From positions 849,086 through 913,085 of the forward strand of contig BPGU01000003.1 in the NCBI GenBank assembly GCA_026003195.1: 64,000 nucleotides of DNA, read 5' to 3'. Shown here piece by piece: positions 42,385-51,692 of this stretch. Source of the DNA: Armatimonadota bacterium (lineage in GTDB: Bacteria > Armatimonadota > HRBIN16). Within the stretch, counting starts at the first letter, position 1. Every line of letters starts with the position of its first letter. A program made the position numbers and the translations under genes. The notes under the pieces were generated by a model that ran no database searches, was not told where the DNA came from, and saw nothing but the letters and a program-made list of their open reading frames with translations.

Positions 42385-42954
42385 TTAGCTCGATGTGCCG
42401 TAACGTCTGGCGAACTCCGCCTGAAACGCTTCGCAGGTAGGAGCGTCAAACAGCACCATCCGAATCTCCCGGACACTGCTGTTGGGATGGCTGGCAAAGT
42501 AATCCTCGATGGCGCTCAGCATCACTTTCGCACAGCGCTCTTTCGGGAAGCCGTAAATCCCTGAGCTGATAGCAGGAAAGGCAATCGCGGCTACCTGCAG
42601 TTCGTCCGCTCGCTGCAGGCTGCTGAGAACGGCACTGGCCAGCAGGCGATCGGCTTCTTCGGGCGTGTAGTTCTTCCAGATGGGACCGACGGCGTGAATG
42701 ACGTATCGTGCGGGGAGCCTGCCTGCCCCTGTAACCGCAGCTCCTCCAGTAGGCACGTGCCCGATGCGGTTACTTTCCTGCTGAATCTCCTCGCCGCCGG
42801 CACGCACAATCGCGCCCGCTACTCCTCCGCCATGTTGCAACCACTCGTTGGCGGCGTTTACGATGGCATCTACCTGTTGCTGGGTGATGTCCCCTTGCAG
42901 CAGGATAACCTGCTGACCGTTCGGCAGCGTCGTCCGTGCAAGCAGTTGACTCAT
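42385..42954 (-). CDS. Macrodomain protein (ADP-ribose hydrolase type)
   Basis: A 189-residue single macrodomain of the MacroD/YmdB type. The ADP-ribose-binding loops are clear: 'GDITQQQVDAIVNAANEWL' near the N-terminus, 'GGGVAGAIVRAGG', 'GGAAVTGAGRLPARYVIHAVGP' and 'AFPAISSGIYGFP'. Such proteins remove ADP-ribose from proteins or O-acetyl-ADP-ribose. The ATG at 42954 follows GAGGGG; the in-frame GTG at 42963 lies within that site. Its stop lies five bases from the convergent purA stop. It is transcribed after the PhyH-like gene and might share its mRNA. Confidence 0.93.
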   Translation of the reverse strand: MSQLLARTTLPNGQQVILLQGDITQQQVDAIVNAANEWLQHGGGVAGAIVRAGGEEIQQESNRIGHVPTGGAAVTGAGRLPARYVIHAVGPIWKNYTPEEADRLLASAVLSSLQRADELQVAAIAFPAISSGIYGFPKERCAKVMLSAIEDYFASHPNSSVREIRMVLFDAPTCEAFQAEFARRYGTSS

Positions 42955-43063
42955 CCGTATCACCCCTCTTCAGTATATCGCCTCGTCCTTTCCAGTGCAA
43001 ATGCAATGAGAAGGCTTGAAGCCTCCTCGATCTTTCAGAGTGTCCTGCAAGCAGCGACACGCT

Positions 43064-43942
43064 TTAGCGCGCTGGCGATACTGTCTCAGCGAAGGCGCTC
43101 ACCTGATAGGCGTTGGCATTCTCCCCTTCGCGGTATAGCAGCGGGAAATAGGGGCCCGCGAACGGGTCGCCCTCCTTGCCGCCCAGAAGGAAGACGTTCA
43201 TGTGGCGGTCGCTCCACGTGCCTGCACGATAGAGCGTGCCGTCGGGCATCAGGTGAATCGCCCACGAGCGGCGTGGACGCTGACTCAGGTTCGGACCGCT
43301 GCCATGGATGGTCAGGCAATGGTGGAAGCTGAGTGCGCCTGCAGGCATTTCGCACTTCGCGGTGCGCCAGGGTTGACCGGAAACCTCCTCGATACGTCGC
43401 TGGAGTGTCTCCAGGTCCTGCTCGAAAAAGTTCCCCTCTGGCAGCAAGCCCCACCGATGGCTACCCGGCACCACCTGCATACAACCGTTCTCTTCGGTGA
43501 CATCATCGAGTGCCAGCCACGCGGTGAGCAGCTCGGGCGGGTCGGTACATTGCCAGTAATGGTAGTCCTGATGCCAGCCGACGTTGCCCCGTGCACCGGT
43601 ATCTGGCGGTTTGTAGAGCAGCTGGTCATGCCAGAGGCGGATGCCCCTGGCACCGGTGAGGCGAGCCGCCATCTGCCCAATCAGAGGATGAAGGATATAC
43701 CGTGCGATTACTGCGTCCGCCCAGTAGCTGTTGTCGATCTTGACAATCCGGTCTAACGGTTGTCCGGGTTCGATATTGCGGCTCCATGGGGGACGTTGTG
43801 TGCCGTACTCGCCCGCGATAACCTTCGCATGGTGTTCGCGAAGCAGTTCCAATTCCTCGTCGGACAGAATCTTTGGCGCAATCCAATAGCCGTTTTCCCG
43901 GTAAAACTGCACATCCGCTTCCGTCGGGAGCAAGGAAGACAT
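43064..43942 (-). CDS. Phytanoyl-CoA dioxygenase (PhyH) family oxygenase
   Basis: A 292-residue Fe(II)/2-oxoglutarate oxygenase. It shows 'FYRENGYWIAPKILSDEELE' at the N-terminus, the first iron ligands His-x-Asp in 'GWHQDYHYW', 'TAWLALDDVTEENGCMQVVPG' and the distal His and 2-oxoglutarate Arg in 'LTIHGSGPNLSQRPRRSW'. These enzymes hydroxylate diverse small molecules or lipids; the substrate is not predictable. The ATG at 43942 follows AAGGAGG. A good promoter lies 39-67 bases upstream. Confidence 0.92.
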   Translation of the reverse strand: MSSLLPTEADVQFYRENGYWIAPKILSDEELELLREHHAKVIAGEYGTQRPPWSRNIEPGQPLDRIVKIDNSYWADAVIARYILHPLIGQMAARLTGARGIRLWHDQLLYKPPDTGARGNVGWHQDYHYWQCTDPPELLTAWLALDDVTEENGCMQVVPGSHRWGLLPEGNFFEQDLETLQRRIEEVSGQPWRTAKCEMPAGALSFHHCLTIHGSGPNLSQRPRRSWAIHLMPDGTLYRAGTWSDRHMNVFLLGGKEGDPFAGPYFPLLYREGENANAYQVSAFAETVSPAR

Positions 43943-43980
43943 CGGTTTTCCTCCTTCGCACAATCCTCTTGTTTGCGCAG

Positions 43981-44009
43981 ATTGTACCCTTCTCGTGACC
44001 TGCGGTCAA
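43981..44009 (-). promoter_or_regulatory. Sigma-70-type promoter of the PhyH-like gene
   Basis: On the minus strand TTGACC (44009-44004), 17-base spacer, TACAAT (43986-43981), 39 bases before the start codon. Confidence 0.7.
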
Positions 44010-44113
44010 GGGGGGGATGGTGCTTTGTGCAAATTTTCATACTGTGCTTCCGTTTGTCGACTGCCTTGGGACACGGGAAGGCGTTGAGGTTCCGCACGGA
44101 GAAATAGTGGGTT

Positions 44114-46081
44114 ATGAACAGTCCAGGAGCCGGTGCGGAACTCGTCACACGCTCACCCACCGTTTCTGCCGATAGGGATACACTTCGTCAGCCGCCGGCA
44201 GGCGTTTCACTTCGCGCACTCCTGTTGGGTGTGCTGCTCATCCCTCTGAACGTGTACTGGGTGATCGTGGCGGAGCTGCGCTGGTACGCCATCCTCACGC
44301 TCAACCCGCTGTTTGTGACGCCGGTGTTCTACCTGTTTGTGCTGGTGCTTCTGAATGCCCTGTTGCGCCGACTGGCTCCGCGCTGGACGCTGAATCCGGC
44401 GGAGCTGGTGGTCATCTACCTGATGCTGGTGATGTCATGTACGGTCGCCACGCATGACTTTATCATCAACCTCATCTCTCTGATGGGATGGGCGCGGTGG
44501 TTTGCTACGCCGACAAACCGCTGGGAGGATACGCTGTTTCCACATCTGCCTCGCTGGCTACTTGTGTGGGATAAGGAGCTGCTAGAGGGCTTCTTTCAGG
44601 GCAACAGCACACTCTACCGCCTGGAGGTGCTGAGGATGTGGGCGGCTCCGCTGGCGTTCTGGAGCCTGTTCATCCTTATCGCGGGCTGGACGATGCTGTG
44701 CCTGAACACCCTTTTCCGCCGCGCATGGATGGACCAGACGCGCCTCTCCTTTCCCATCGTGCGCCTGCCCCTTGCGCTCACCGAGCCGTTCACTCCCGGC
44801 GCGATGATACGCACCCGTGCGCTCTGGCTGGGGTTTCTGGCAGCGGCGGGACTGGACCTGCTGAACGGCTTGCATGAGTGGTTTCCCAGCCTGCCGCACT
44901 TCCAAACGCGCGCGGTACCTATCCAGTTCACCCAACCCCCTTGGACGGCGGTGGGCTGGTTCGTGCGCACCTTTTATCCCTTCGCCATCGGACTGGCGTA
45001 TCTGGTGCCGCTGGACGTCTCTTTCTCGTGCTGGTTTTTCTATCTGTTCATCAAGGCGCAGATGGTGATCGGCTACCAGCTGGGCTACAGCAACATCCCC
45101 GATTTCCCCTACATGAGTGAACAGGGCATCGGGGCGTGGGTCACCTTTGGAGTGCTGCTCCTCTATGCCAGCAGGAGCTACCTGAAAGAGATTTTGATTG
45201 CCGCGTGGCGTGGTGACCGTTCGCTGGAGGCTGGAGAACCGCTGTCGTATCGTATGGCGCTGGTAGGCGCGGTGGTGGGGCTGGTGGCTTTCACGGGCTT
45301 CTGGTGGCTGGCAGGCATGAGCCTGCAGTGGGTGCTGCTGATGGTGGCGACCTATTTTCTGCTGGCGCTCTGCATCACGCGCGTGCGTGCAGAGGCGGGT
45401 GGGCAGCACACCGTGTGGGACCTCGAGCCGATTCGTCTCTTCCGCCTGTTCGACTCCACGCTAATGACCGCTCCCACGATGGCGGCTGCCGCGCTCAGTC
45501 ACTGGTTCTGGCGATTGAACCGCAGTCACATCATGCCCAGCCAGATAGAGGGCTTCAAACTGGCGCAGGAGCATGGCATCCCGCTGCGTCAGCTGGTGTG
45601 GCCGATCCTGCTTTCGCTCGCGCTGGCGACGGTGTTCGGGCAGTGGGCGTGCTTGCACGTGCTGTATCGCGAGGGCGCTCTGGCGAAATGTGCGGGGTTC
45701 GCGCAGTGGACAGGGTGGGAGAGTTTCAGCTGGCTGGAAGGAGCGCTCCACTCAGGCTTCAAGGCGGAGGTGAACCGCTGGGGAGTGGTGGGCGCTGCCA
45801 GTCTGTTCACGCTGTTCTTGTACGCCATGCGCACGCGCTTTGTGGGTTTCCCGTTCCATCCGCTGGGGTACTGCATCGGTCCGGGGCTGGTGTGGCTGTG
45901 GTTGCCGTTCTTCATCGCGTGGCTGGTGAAGTTTTTCGTGCTGCGCTACGGTGGGTTACGCATGTATCGGCGCACGCTGCCTTTCTTCCTCGGGCTGGTG
46001 CTGGGCGATTACACGATGGGCGCGCTATGGTCGTTGATTGGCGTCGTGTGGGGTGTGCCCACGCTGCAGATATTCCATTGA
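44114..46081 (+). CDS. Large polytopic membrane protein, DUF6785/DUF6784-like (paralogue)
   Basis: A 655-residue protein with about 14 hydrophobic segments and a ~35-residue cytosolic N-terminus, a clear paralogue of the 2233-4221 gene. Shared landmarks in the same order are 'NPAELVVIYLMLVMS', 'FPIVRLPLALT', 'DVSFSCWFFYLFIK', 'LALCITRVRAEAGG' and the C-terminal 'FLGLVLGDYTMGALWS'. The ATG at 44114 has a weak, distant GGAG. The repeated presence of this family with conserved Trp/His-rich membrane segments suggests transport or catalysis within the membrane, but no function is known. Confidence 0.85.
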   Translation: MNSPGAGAELVTRSPTVSADRDTLRQPPAGVSLRALLLGVLLIPLNVYWVIVAELRWYAILTLNPLFVTPVFYLFVLVLLNALLRRLAPRWTLNPAELVVIYLMLVMSCTVATHDFIINLISLMGWARWFATPTNRWEDTLFPHLPRWLLVWDKELLEGFFQGNSTLYRLEVLRMWAAPLAFWSLFILIAGWTMLCLNTLFRRAWMDQTRLSFPIVRLPLALTEPFTPGAMIRTRALWLGFLAAAGLDLLNGLHEWFPSLPHFQTRAVPIQFTQPPWTAVGWFVRTFYPFAIGLAYLVPLDVSFSCWFFYLFIKAQMVIGYQLGYSNIPDFPYMSEQGIGAWVTFGVLLLYASRSYLKEILIAAWRGDRSLEAGEPLSYRMALVGAVVGLVAFTGFWWLAGMSLQWVLLMVATYFLLALCITRVRAEAGGQHTVWDLEPIRLFRLFDSTLMTAPTMAAAALSHWFWRLNRSHIMPSQIEGFKLAQEHGIPLRQLVWPILLSLALATVFGQWACLHVLYREGALAKCAGFAQWTGWESFSWLEGALHSGFKAEVNRWGVVGAASLFTLFLYAMRTRFVGFPFHPLGYCIGPGLVWLWLPFFIAWLVKFFVLRYGGLRMYRRTLPFFLGLVLGDYTMGALWSLIGVVWGVPTLQIFH

Positions 46082-46173
46082 CTTCGGAGTGACATGGGGT
46101 CGCTTTAAATATTCCGCCCATCTTCTACGCCCGCCTCCCCAGATGTGCTGGTTGTATCAGGTTCTGCAATCTA

Positions 46174-46815
46174 CTATGGGCGTATCGATATGCACTTGTG
46201 ATTTCTGTTCCATACGAGGAAGCTTTCACCATCGAATACCCCGGTCACTATCGTCTGTATCTCACCTGAGCACAGCAACAGGGAAAGAATGCTTGCGACT
46301 ATTTCCCCCTCTTGTGTCTTAGGTATCTTTGCCACGACTAGAAGTGCCGGAGGATACGCTACATCGACACCGTCGACCACCTCTTCTATCTGGCTAAGAG
46401 AAGCGTTCTCCCGGGCGTAGTAATAGAGTGTACCACCATAGGTGACGCGAATAGCTGGGTTGATTTGCGCCACGCATGGATCTGTTGGTAGGCAGAGCAG
46501 ATCTTCAGCGAGCAGAATAGCGGCAGCATGCTCACGCAACTTCCTGTGGAGATATCGTGCAAGCATCCGAGCAGGTTCTTGGCTGATCTCCATACTGCCG
46601 TCAGGCATGACGACACCTCCGATGACCCCGCCTTGGTCTAGCTTTTGAACACGATCCCTGGCAACACCATGCGGAACGTAGACGAAAGCAGACCCCTGCT
46701 GTAAACCGCATCGGTTCAACAGCGCCTTCATGTAGTCGCTGGCTCCAGCGATGCGACGTTCTATGTAGCCCAACGCCCAGCTTCCTACTGGTAGAGGTCG
46801 CAGGAGAGGTTTCAT
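46174..46815 (-). CDS. Unknown protein, candidate immunity protein for RHS tip E
   Basis: A 213-residue soluble protein with no signal peptide, no membrane helix and no recognised domain; it looks alpha/beta, with a hydrophobic strand pair in 'PALLVVAKIP' and 'SGEIQTIVTGVFDGESFLVW'. The ATG follows GAGGAG by seven bases. It lies directly downstream of the RHS tip with a toxin-like domain (46995-47509), the position normally held by an immunity gene, and has no other natural partner. The immunity role is inferred from position only. Confidence 0.55.
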   Translation of the reverse strand: MKPLLRPLPVGSWALGYIERRIAGASDYMKALLNRCGLQQGSAFVYVPHGVARDRVQKLDQGGVIGGVVMPDGSMEISQEPARMLARYLHRKLREHAAAILLAEDLLCLPTDPCVAQINPAIRVTYGGTLYYYARENASLSQIEEVVDGVDVAYPPALLVVAKIPKTQEGEIVASILSLLLCSGEIQTIVTGVFDGESFLVWNRNHKCISIRP

Positions 46816-46994
46816 CTATGTACTCCTCATCTAAGTTCCTCTCGTCAAAGGAGGATAGAGCCCCTATAATGTATGTTATCACATACAGTCCCCTTACAGA
46901 AAGAGAGAGGTACTGTCTTCCTTAAGAATAAAGACGTAAGAAGGAACAACACATTCCCTACAGTAAGTATCTACTCCTCGCTAGGTTTCGGAAT

Positions 46995-47509
46995 TCACAC
47001 CTTCGGCTTACCTCGTCCCGGACGGTAATCCACATGCGGACCGTATGGCGGCCCATGATCAAGGTCTGGGTGCACCGATTCCCCCGTGCTGGGGTTGTGC
47101 CATGCCCCCTCTTTTCCGCCCTCTGGAGGCTTCCCGCGCCATTCCCAACCTTCCCCCTTTGGCTTGCCAGTCCTCCAGTCAATGTCATCTTGTGTGATTC
47201 TCCGGATGAGATCGCTGAACTTATCGTAAGCCCAGATGAGTCCGATCGTAAGACCGACAACAATCGCTCCACCGATAGCTACCTCACGCAATCCGGGTAT
47301 GACCAGAGCAGGGGCCAACACTCCTAAGGCAGTTCGCCCACTCGGATCCACCGCGTTGACCGGGTCATGCTCGCAATACAGATACCGGTTCAACGACAGA
47401 GGGCGGTAGATGTTGCCCAGCCACTTGTCCGCGCTCGTCCACCGACCGACAACAGGATCATACCACCGCGCCCCGATAGACAGCAAGCCCGCATCGCCGT
47501 CGTCGCGGC
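46995..47509 (-). pseudogene. RHS core fragment E with toxin-like C-terminal tip
   Basis: The frame begins abruptly at ~47509 inside the RHS core ('RDDGDAGLLSIGARWYDPVV'), includes 'RYLYCEHDPVNAVDPSGR', then a hydrophobic segment and a C-terminal ~50 residues with 'GKEGAWHNPSTGESVHPDLD' and 'HGPPYGPHVDY'. That His/Asp/Pro-rich pattern resembles the polymorphic toxin domains placed at RHS ends (Ntox37-like, from memory). There is no start codon with a ribosome site; only a TTG at 47486 could serve. So it is a displaced tip, silent unless recombined onto a full-length RHS gene. Confidence 0.65.
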
Positions 47510-47549
47510 GCCATTATCCCAGATACCGCTTCGTTCCTATCTTCGACGA

Positions 47550-48746
47550 CTACAAATGCCCAACGCGCGTTAGCAAGCCGGGAAGAAACGTCAGATAGGC
47601 GTATGCCGCATATATCAGTCCTGAAAACCACAACTGTCTCAGTCGCTCGTAGACAATGATGCTGGCGAAAACCAAGATTGTCCACAGTGCGGAACCGGTA
47701 AGGTCGATGCCTTCTCCAGGCAACACTATAGCAAGGCTCAAGAAAACAGTCCAACCTACCGCTATCGCTGCGCCAAGCAGTCCCATCCGAGGCAATAAGT
47801 TACTACGTGCTTGTTCGTAGACGGTGCCAACAAACCACAAACTGAATATCGCCGAGGCGAGAGGAAGACCGAACGACAAATGGAGCACAGACTGAATAGT
47901 AATGTACTGCAGCACGCGCGGGATGTTCGTATTGACCACCGTCATATGGAGCCAAACCGCTTGATACAGCAGCACTCCCGCGCAAGCGATGGACGCTATC
48001 CCCAACAACCACCGTGGCACCGGCCACGTACAATCTGTATGAGTTCTGAAATACCTGCGCCGATAGAGCATCGTAATAGCCCAGATCCCACCCCAGAAGA
48101 CCAAATATGCCAGCAGCATGTAGGTATCCCTGTTTCCCTGTGCGCCGGGAATGGGTACTCCGAGCGTGATCCACGCAATGAAGAAGCTTGCAACCATGTA
48201 ACACACCCAAAGCAAAAGCATCGCGACCGCTTGCAGCACAGCCCAGCTTCCCATCCAGCGCTTCGCGAAGGCAGCGAAAACAACCATCACTAGTGAAGGA
48301 AGTATCAACCCGCCCACCCATTTCAGTATGTGTCTTTTGGGCAGTAACCGCCATGCTGATTGGTAGTTACCTTTTCGCCATTGTATTGCTGCGAGGGCTT
48401 CCATCGCCATACTACGCTGCTCTGGCGTGGATGGCTGACTGAGGATCTGCTCAAAAACCTGCTCCGCCTCGTCCAACCGCTTCAAGTCTATCAAACAGGA
48501 GGCTTTCATCCACAACAGGCTCCTATCTCCCGGATACTTCTGCAAAGCCTGCTCGGTCTGCCTGAGGAGTTCCCTCACATGAGAAGGTTTGGCACGCCCC
48601 AGTCGGTCATATCCCTCTTGGGACATCAGGCTTAATTGGTGAACCTCGGCGAAGAAGGTGTCTCCTGCGGCCGCTGTCGGCTGGCAGGTTCCTTGCCTGC
48701 ACATAAATAACATCACGGTTGCGAAAAGCAGTATCAGCCTGTGCAT
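47550..48746 (-). CDS. Signal-peptide, TPR-like, polytopic membrane protein; RHS tip D partner
   Basis: 398 residues from the ATG at 48746 (behind GAGGAG). There is a signal peptide (residues 1-22, ending TCQPTA), a helical TPR-like region (~30-125, 'QKYPGDRSLLWMKASCLIDL', 'LDEAEQVFEQILSQP'), then seven or eight membrane helices. Its 5' end overlaps the end of RHS tip D by 140 bases. It lies in the immunity position after tip D and just before the edge of RHS fragment E. A membrane immunity protein against a membrane- or periplasm-acting tip would fit; this is inferred. Confidence 0.6.
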   Translation of the reverse strand: MHRLILLFATVMLFMCRQGTCQPTAAAGDTFFAEVHQLSLMSQEGYDRLGRAKPSHVRELLRQTEQALQKYPGDRSLLWMKASCLIDLKRLDEAEQVFEQILSQPSTPEQRSMAMEALAAIQWRKGNYQSAWRLLPKRHILKWVGGLILPSLVMVVFAAFAKRWMGSWAVLQAVAMLLLWVCYMVASFFIAWITLGVPIPGAQGNRDTYMLLAYLVFWGGIWAITMLYRRRYFRTHTDCTWPVPRWLLGIASIACAGVLLYQAVWLHMTVVNTNIPRVLQYITIQSVLHLSFGLPLASAIFSLWFVGTVYEQARSNLLPRMGLLGAAIAVGWTVFLSLAIVLPGEGIDLTGSALWTILVFASIIVYERLRQLWFSGLIYAAYAYLTFLPGLLTRVGHL

Positions 48747-48957
48747 TCTTTTTCTCCTCATCGTCATCACCGTCCGCGGCATCCGGCAGGCGATCTTGGT
48801 CGCTGTTGCGTGCCGGGTCTATCCTGGGTAGTTCACCAGAGGGGGGCGTACAACCCGGCAAGGTTACCAACAGTACCGCAGCTGCTAGAAGCAGGAGCAC
48901 TGGCAGCCTCCCACTCGGATCCACCCTGTTGACCGGGGCGTGCTCGCAATACAGCGA
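48607..48957 (-). pseudogene. RHS core fragment D with short tip
   Basis: Only ~17 residues of the RHS core remain ('LYCEHAPVNRVDPSGR', edge at ~48957, five bases from the stop of the upstream gene). They are followed by a hydrophobic helix with 'LLVTLPGC' and an acidic region ('RLPDAADGDDDEEKKNAQA'). The last ~45 codons run through the start of the next gene in another frame and are probably not functional. No start codon. It is the shortest of the five fragments. Confidence 0.6.
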
Positions 48958-48961
48958 ACCA

Positions 48962-49246
48962 CTACAACATCCCCTTCCTGTCAAGATGTGCCATTATAAG
49001 GAGCGCCCACACACTTGCGACTGTTACCAAAAAAGCGGCTACTACATACAAGTCCGGTATCCAGCAGATACTAAGTAGCACAAAGGAGTTGCCAATAGCC
49101 AAGCACAGTGAGGAATTTCGGAACGCGGAGGATTTTCCGTATCCGGCAAGTCCTCTGCGTTCTCGGTACCAGCTGGCAAAGCTCAGTAGAGCCACGAACC
49201 AACCAATAACTGCAGATGCAGCACCTAACCATATTGTGTAGTCCAT
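48962..49246 (-). CDS. Small membrane protein, candidate immunity protein for RHS tip C
   Basis: 94 residues with three membrane helices separated by 'ASWYRERRGLAGYGKSSAFR'. The ATG at 49246 follows GGAGGAGG. A clear paralogue of the protein at 54323-54604, sharing 'ASWY.ERRG..GYG..S.FR...LCLAI.N'. It sits directly after RHS tip C, which also has hydrophobic helices, and ends five bases before RHS fragment D. Small multi-helix proteins often serve as immunity to pore-forming tips; that role is inferred. Confidence 0.65.
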   Translation of the reverse strand: MDYTIWLGAASAVIGWFVALLSFASWYRERRGLAGYGKSSAFRNSSLCLAIGNSFVLLSICWIPDLYVVAAFLVTVASVWALLIMAHLDRKGML

Positions 49247-49352
49247 GGTTTCCTCCTCCGGAACTTTCAGAATAGGCGTTCTGTACAGCATGTTTGATGT
49301 GCAGACCGCCACCTCGCTCGTGTCAACTATGACACCCGGCGAGAGGGCTAGC

Positions 49353-50200
49353 TCAGAGCTCTGCAATAACTATACACCCAGCGCCTGACGAGTCGTAAGG
49401 ATACGCTCGCCAGACTGGTGGTCGGTGGTACTTGGGATGGTCCGGCCACGGTATCTCACCATTGTACCAGCCTCGCTCTAACTCGTCGCGATACTGTTTC
49501 AGCTCCTCATCCGTTGGTGGAGGAACGTAATCTGGTCCCCTAGGCATCCAGTGATCAGCAATCCAGTCACCTATCATGTATCCCGCAATGCCGCCGCCAA
49601 CGATAATGAGGCCGAAGCCTGCTATTACCGCGATAGGAGGTTTCAGCACTGCAAAGAACGCTCCGATGCCAGCGAGAATAGCACCTGCTCCTAATAGCTG
49701 GTCTGCTCCCTCTACCTTATACCCACTCGGGTCCACCCACATCACCGGCTCATGCTCGCAATACAGATACGGGTGTTCAGAAAGCACCGCATCCCGACTG
49801 ATGAACCGCCCTGCCTGCGGGTCGTAATAGCGTGCCCCAACGTGCAGTAAGCCTGCATCGCCGTCATCGCGGTAGCCCCATGCGCCCGCAAAGCGATAGG
49901 GGTTCGCACTGTTGCCCCACTGAGCCACCGGGGTGCCAAACGCCTCGGTTGTCAACGTGCTGGTCACCGCTTGACTGCCGTCCACCGTCGCGCGGGTTGT
50001 GCCCAAGCCGTCTGCAAGCACCACCTCGCCGTTACGCGCCACCAGACTGTTGCCGTAACTGTATACGGCGGTGATACTGTTACCCTGCAACTCCAGCACG
50101 ATTCTACCACCGTCGTGCAGGAATTGGGTAGTGGTGCCGTTCACCGTGCGGGAGACGCGACGACCAGAGCGGAGACTGAAGCGCCCACCGCATCAACTAC
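49353..50200 (-). pseudogene. RHS core fragment C with hydrophobic tip
   Basis: The longest fragment, ~282 codons. RHS repeat core from ~50200 ('SRTVNGTTTQFLHDGGRIVL', 'DGLGTTRATVDG', 'TTEAFGTPVAQWGNSANPYR'), then 'GYRDDGDAGLLHVGARYYDP', 'RFISRDAVLSEHPYLYCEHE' and 'VDPSG'. The ~120-residue tip has two glycine-rich hydrophobic helices and a Pro/Trp/Tyr-rich end. There is no start with a ribosome site (the first GTG is at 50144). Its 5' edge lies ~10 bases from the stop of the TPR gene at 50210. It is ~88% identical in DNA to fragment A over the shared core, by eye. Confidence 0.75.
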
Positions 50201-50209
50201 TGTGGGAGA

Positions 50210-51589
50210 TTACAGATTCCCCCCCAGCAAAGCCTCCCTCATTTGCCGAACTTGTTCTGCCTGCTCGAGATGACCGTTGACAACCAGCAGATATTGGGTT
50301 AGCGTCAATAGCTTTCTCAGCCTGTCTCGAACCACCGCTTCAGAAGGATAGTAGCACCAGTCGGGAGAAGGCAGAGTTTGCCATGCCCTGGCAACGAAAT
50401 GCCTGGCTAATCGCAATCGCCGGCGGGTATAGTGCACACGAGCTACCTCCAGCAACGCCTCGATGTACTTGGGCGATTGGCGTAAGAGACGATGAAACGC
50501 GCGCAGCGCCTCTTTGTGGTCGCGTGTAGATATCAATTCGCCCCACCGCAACAGCGGAAACTCCTCCGATGGTGCCAGTTGATGCCATCGCGCGATATAA
50601 TGTATCTCTGCTTCGATATCCTTCGCATGAGCAGCACTCTCCGCCGCGTGAGCTAACAGCCAGCGTTCGCTCCATGCCCTCCAGTCGCCCAGCAAATGGT
50701 CGACATTCGCCGGAAGAGCACTTAAACGGGCAAAAGCCTGTTTATAGTCATGATTGTGTACCAGGTCCGTGATAGCATCGCATTGGCGAGACAGCTCCAG
50801 CAGATGCCTCACAAGCGCGTGGTCTATCGCCGACAACAAAGAGCTGGTGCTGAGATGATACTGAATGCGTGGTGAAAATGAGTCGCGGAGCCTGCGTAGA
50901 TAGCCATCGTCGTCACCCAACACTGCAATTCCCGCTTCTATCACATGGCGAGCCTGCTCTACTCTACCCGTCCACGCTAGGGCGGCAAAGGTTGCCTCAT
51001 AAAGTTCTTCGACCGTGATACGGACTATTGTTGCGCTCGGGTAATATATCCACTTTGGCTTTCTCAAAACTTGCCAGCTTTGGCGCGTAAACCGTATCAG
51101 GTCTCGGAGTGCTGCTTTGCAATCGGCAGACTGTTGCTGTGCCAGCGAATGGGTTCGCCGCAAGGCACACCGCGCCAACCACGTCCAACCCTCTATGGAG
51201 CGAGCGCATACACTGAGTAGTTGCCATAACTCCTGCTCTGCAGAGTGATAGTCGCCAGCCATGATCATGTCCTCAGCCAGCAGCAGTCTAGGCAGCAGAG
51301 CAGAAGGCTCGTGTTTGATCAGCTCCTTTCGCCACCGTAGGGCATGTTCCCAGTCTTCTGTTTCTTCACACCGTACTGCCAGACCATCCAAGGCATCAGC
51401 AATCACTTCTCTCGCATAAGGTGTGAAGCCCTCCCCTCCGCTTGCCAGAACAGAACGGGCTATTGACAAAGCGGACTCCGGATCGCCCCGGCTCAGGTAT
51501 TGCGATGCCTGCTCTAGAAGATGGGCGTTCTGCAAGCAGGTTCTAGCATTTTCAAAAGATACCACTTGTAGCCAGGCCAGATCGTTCAT
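50210..51589 (-). CDS. TPR-repeat protein in the RHS array, partner of tip B
   Basis: A 459-residue cytosolic protein without signal peptide or membrane helix, made of helical TPR-like repeats ('LSRGDPESALSIARSVLAS', 'TGRVEQARHVIEAGIAVLGD', 'SPKYIEALLEVARVHYTRRR', 'NGHLEQAEQVRQ'). The start has a weak ribosome site. It follows RHS tip B and ends ~10 bases before the edge of fragment C. By position it could be the immunity protein for tip B, though its size is unusual for that role; it could also be an unrelated gene caught between modules. Confidence 0.7.
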   Translation of the reverse strand: MNDLAWLQVVSFENARTCLQNAHLLEQASQYLSRGDPESALSIARSVLASGGEGFTPYAREVIADALDGLAVRCEETEDWEHALRWRKELIKHEPSALLPRLLLAEDMIMAGDYHSAEQELWQLLSVCARSIEGWTWLARCALRRTHSLAQQQSADCKAALRDLIRFTRQSWQVLRKPKWIYYPSATIVRITVEELYEATFAALAWTGRVEQARHVIEAGIAVLGDDDGYLRRLRDSFSPRIQYHLSTSSLLSAIDHALVRHLLELSRQCDAITDLVHNHDYKQAFARLSALPANVDHLLGDWRAWSERWLLAHAAESAAHAKDIEAEIHYIARWHQLAPSEEFPLLRWGELISTRDHKEALRAFHRLLRQSPKYIEALLEVARVHYTRRRLRLARHFVARAWQTLPSPDWCYYPSEAVVRDRLRKLLTLTQYLLVVNGHLEQAEQVRQMREALLGGNL

Positions 51590-51692
51590 GGTATGCTATC
51601 TTCCCTATGTTCTCCCTCCAGATCTATGGGAATCTTGGGTTATACGGAGATCCGCCCCAATAAGGTGGTTCGTTGTCTGGGATATTATGTGG

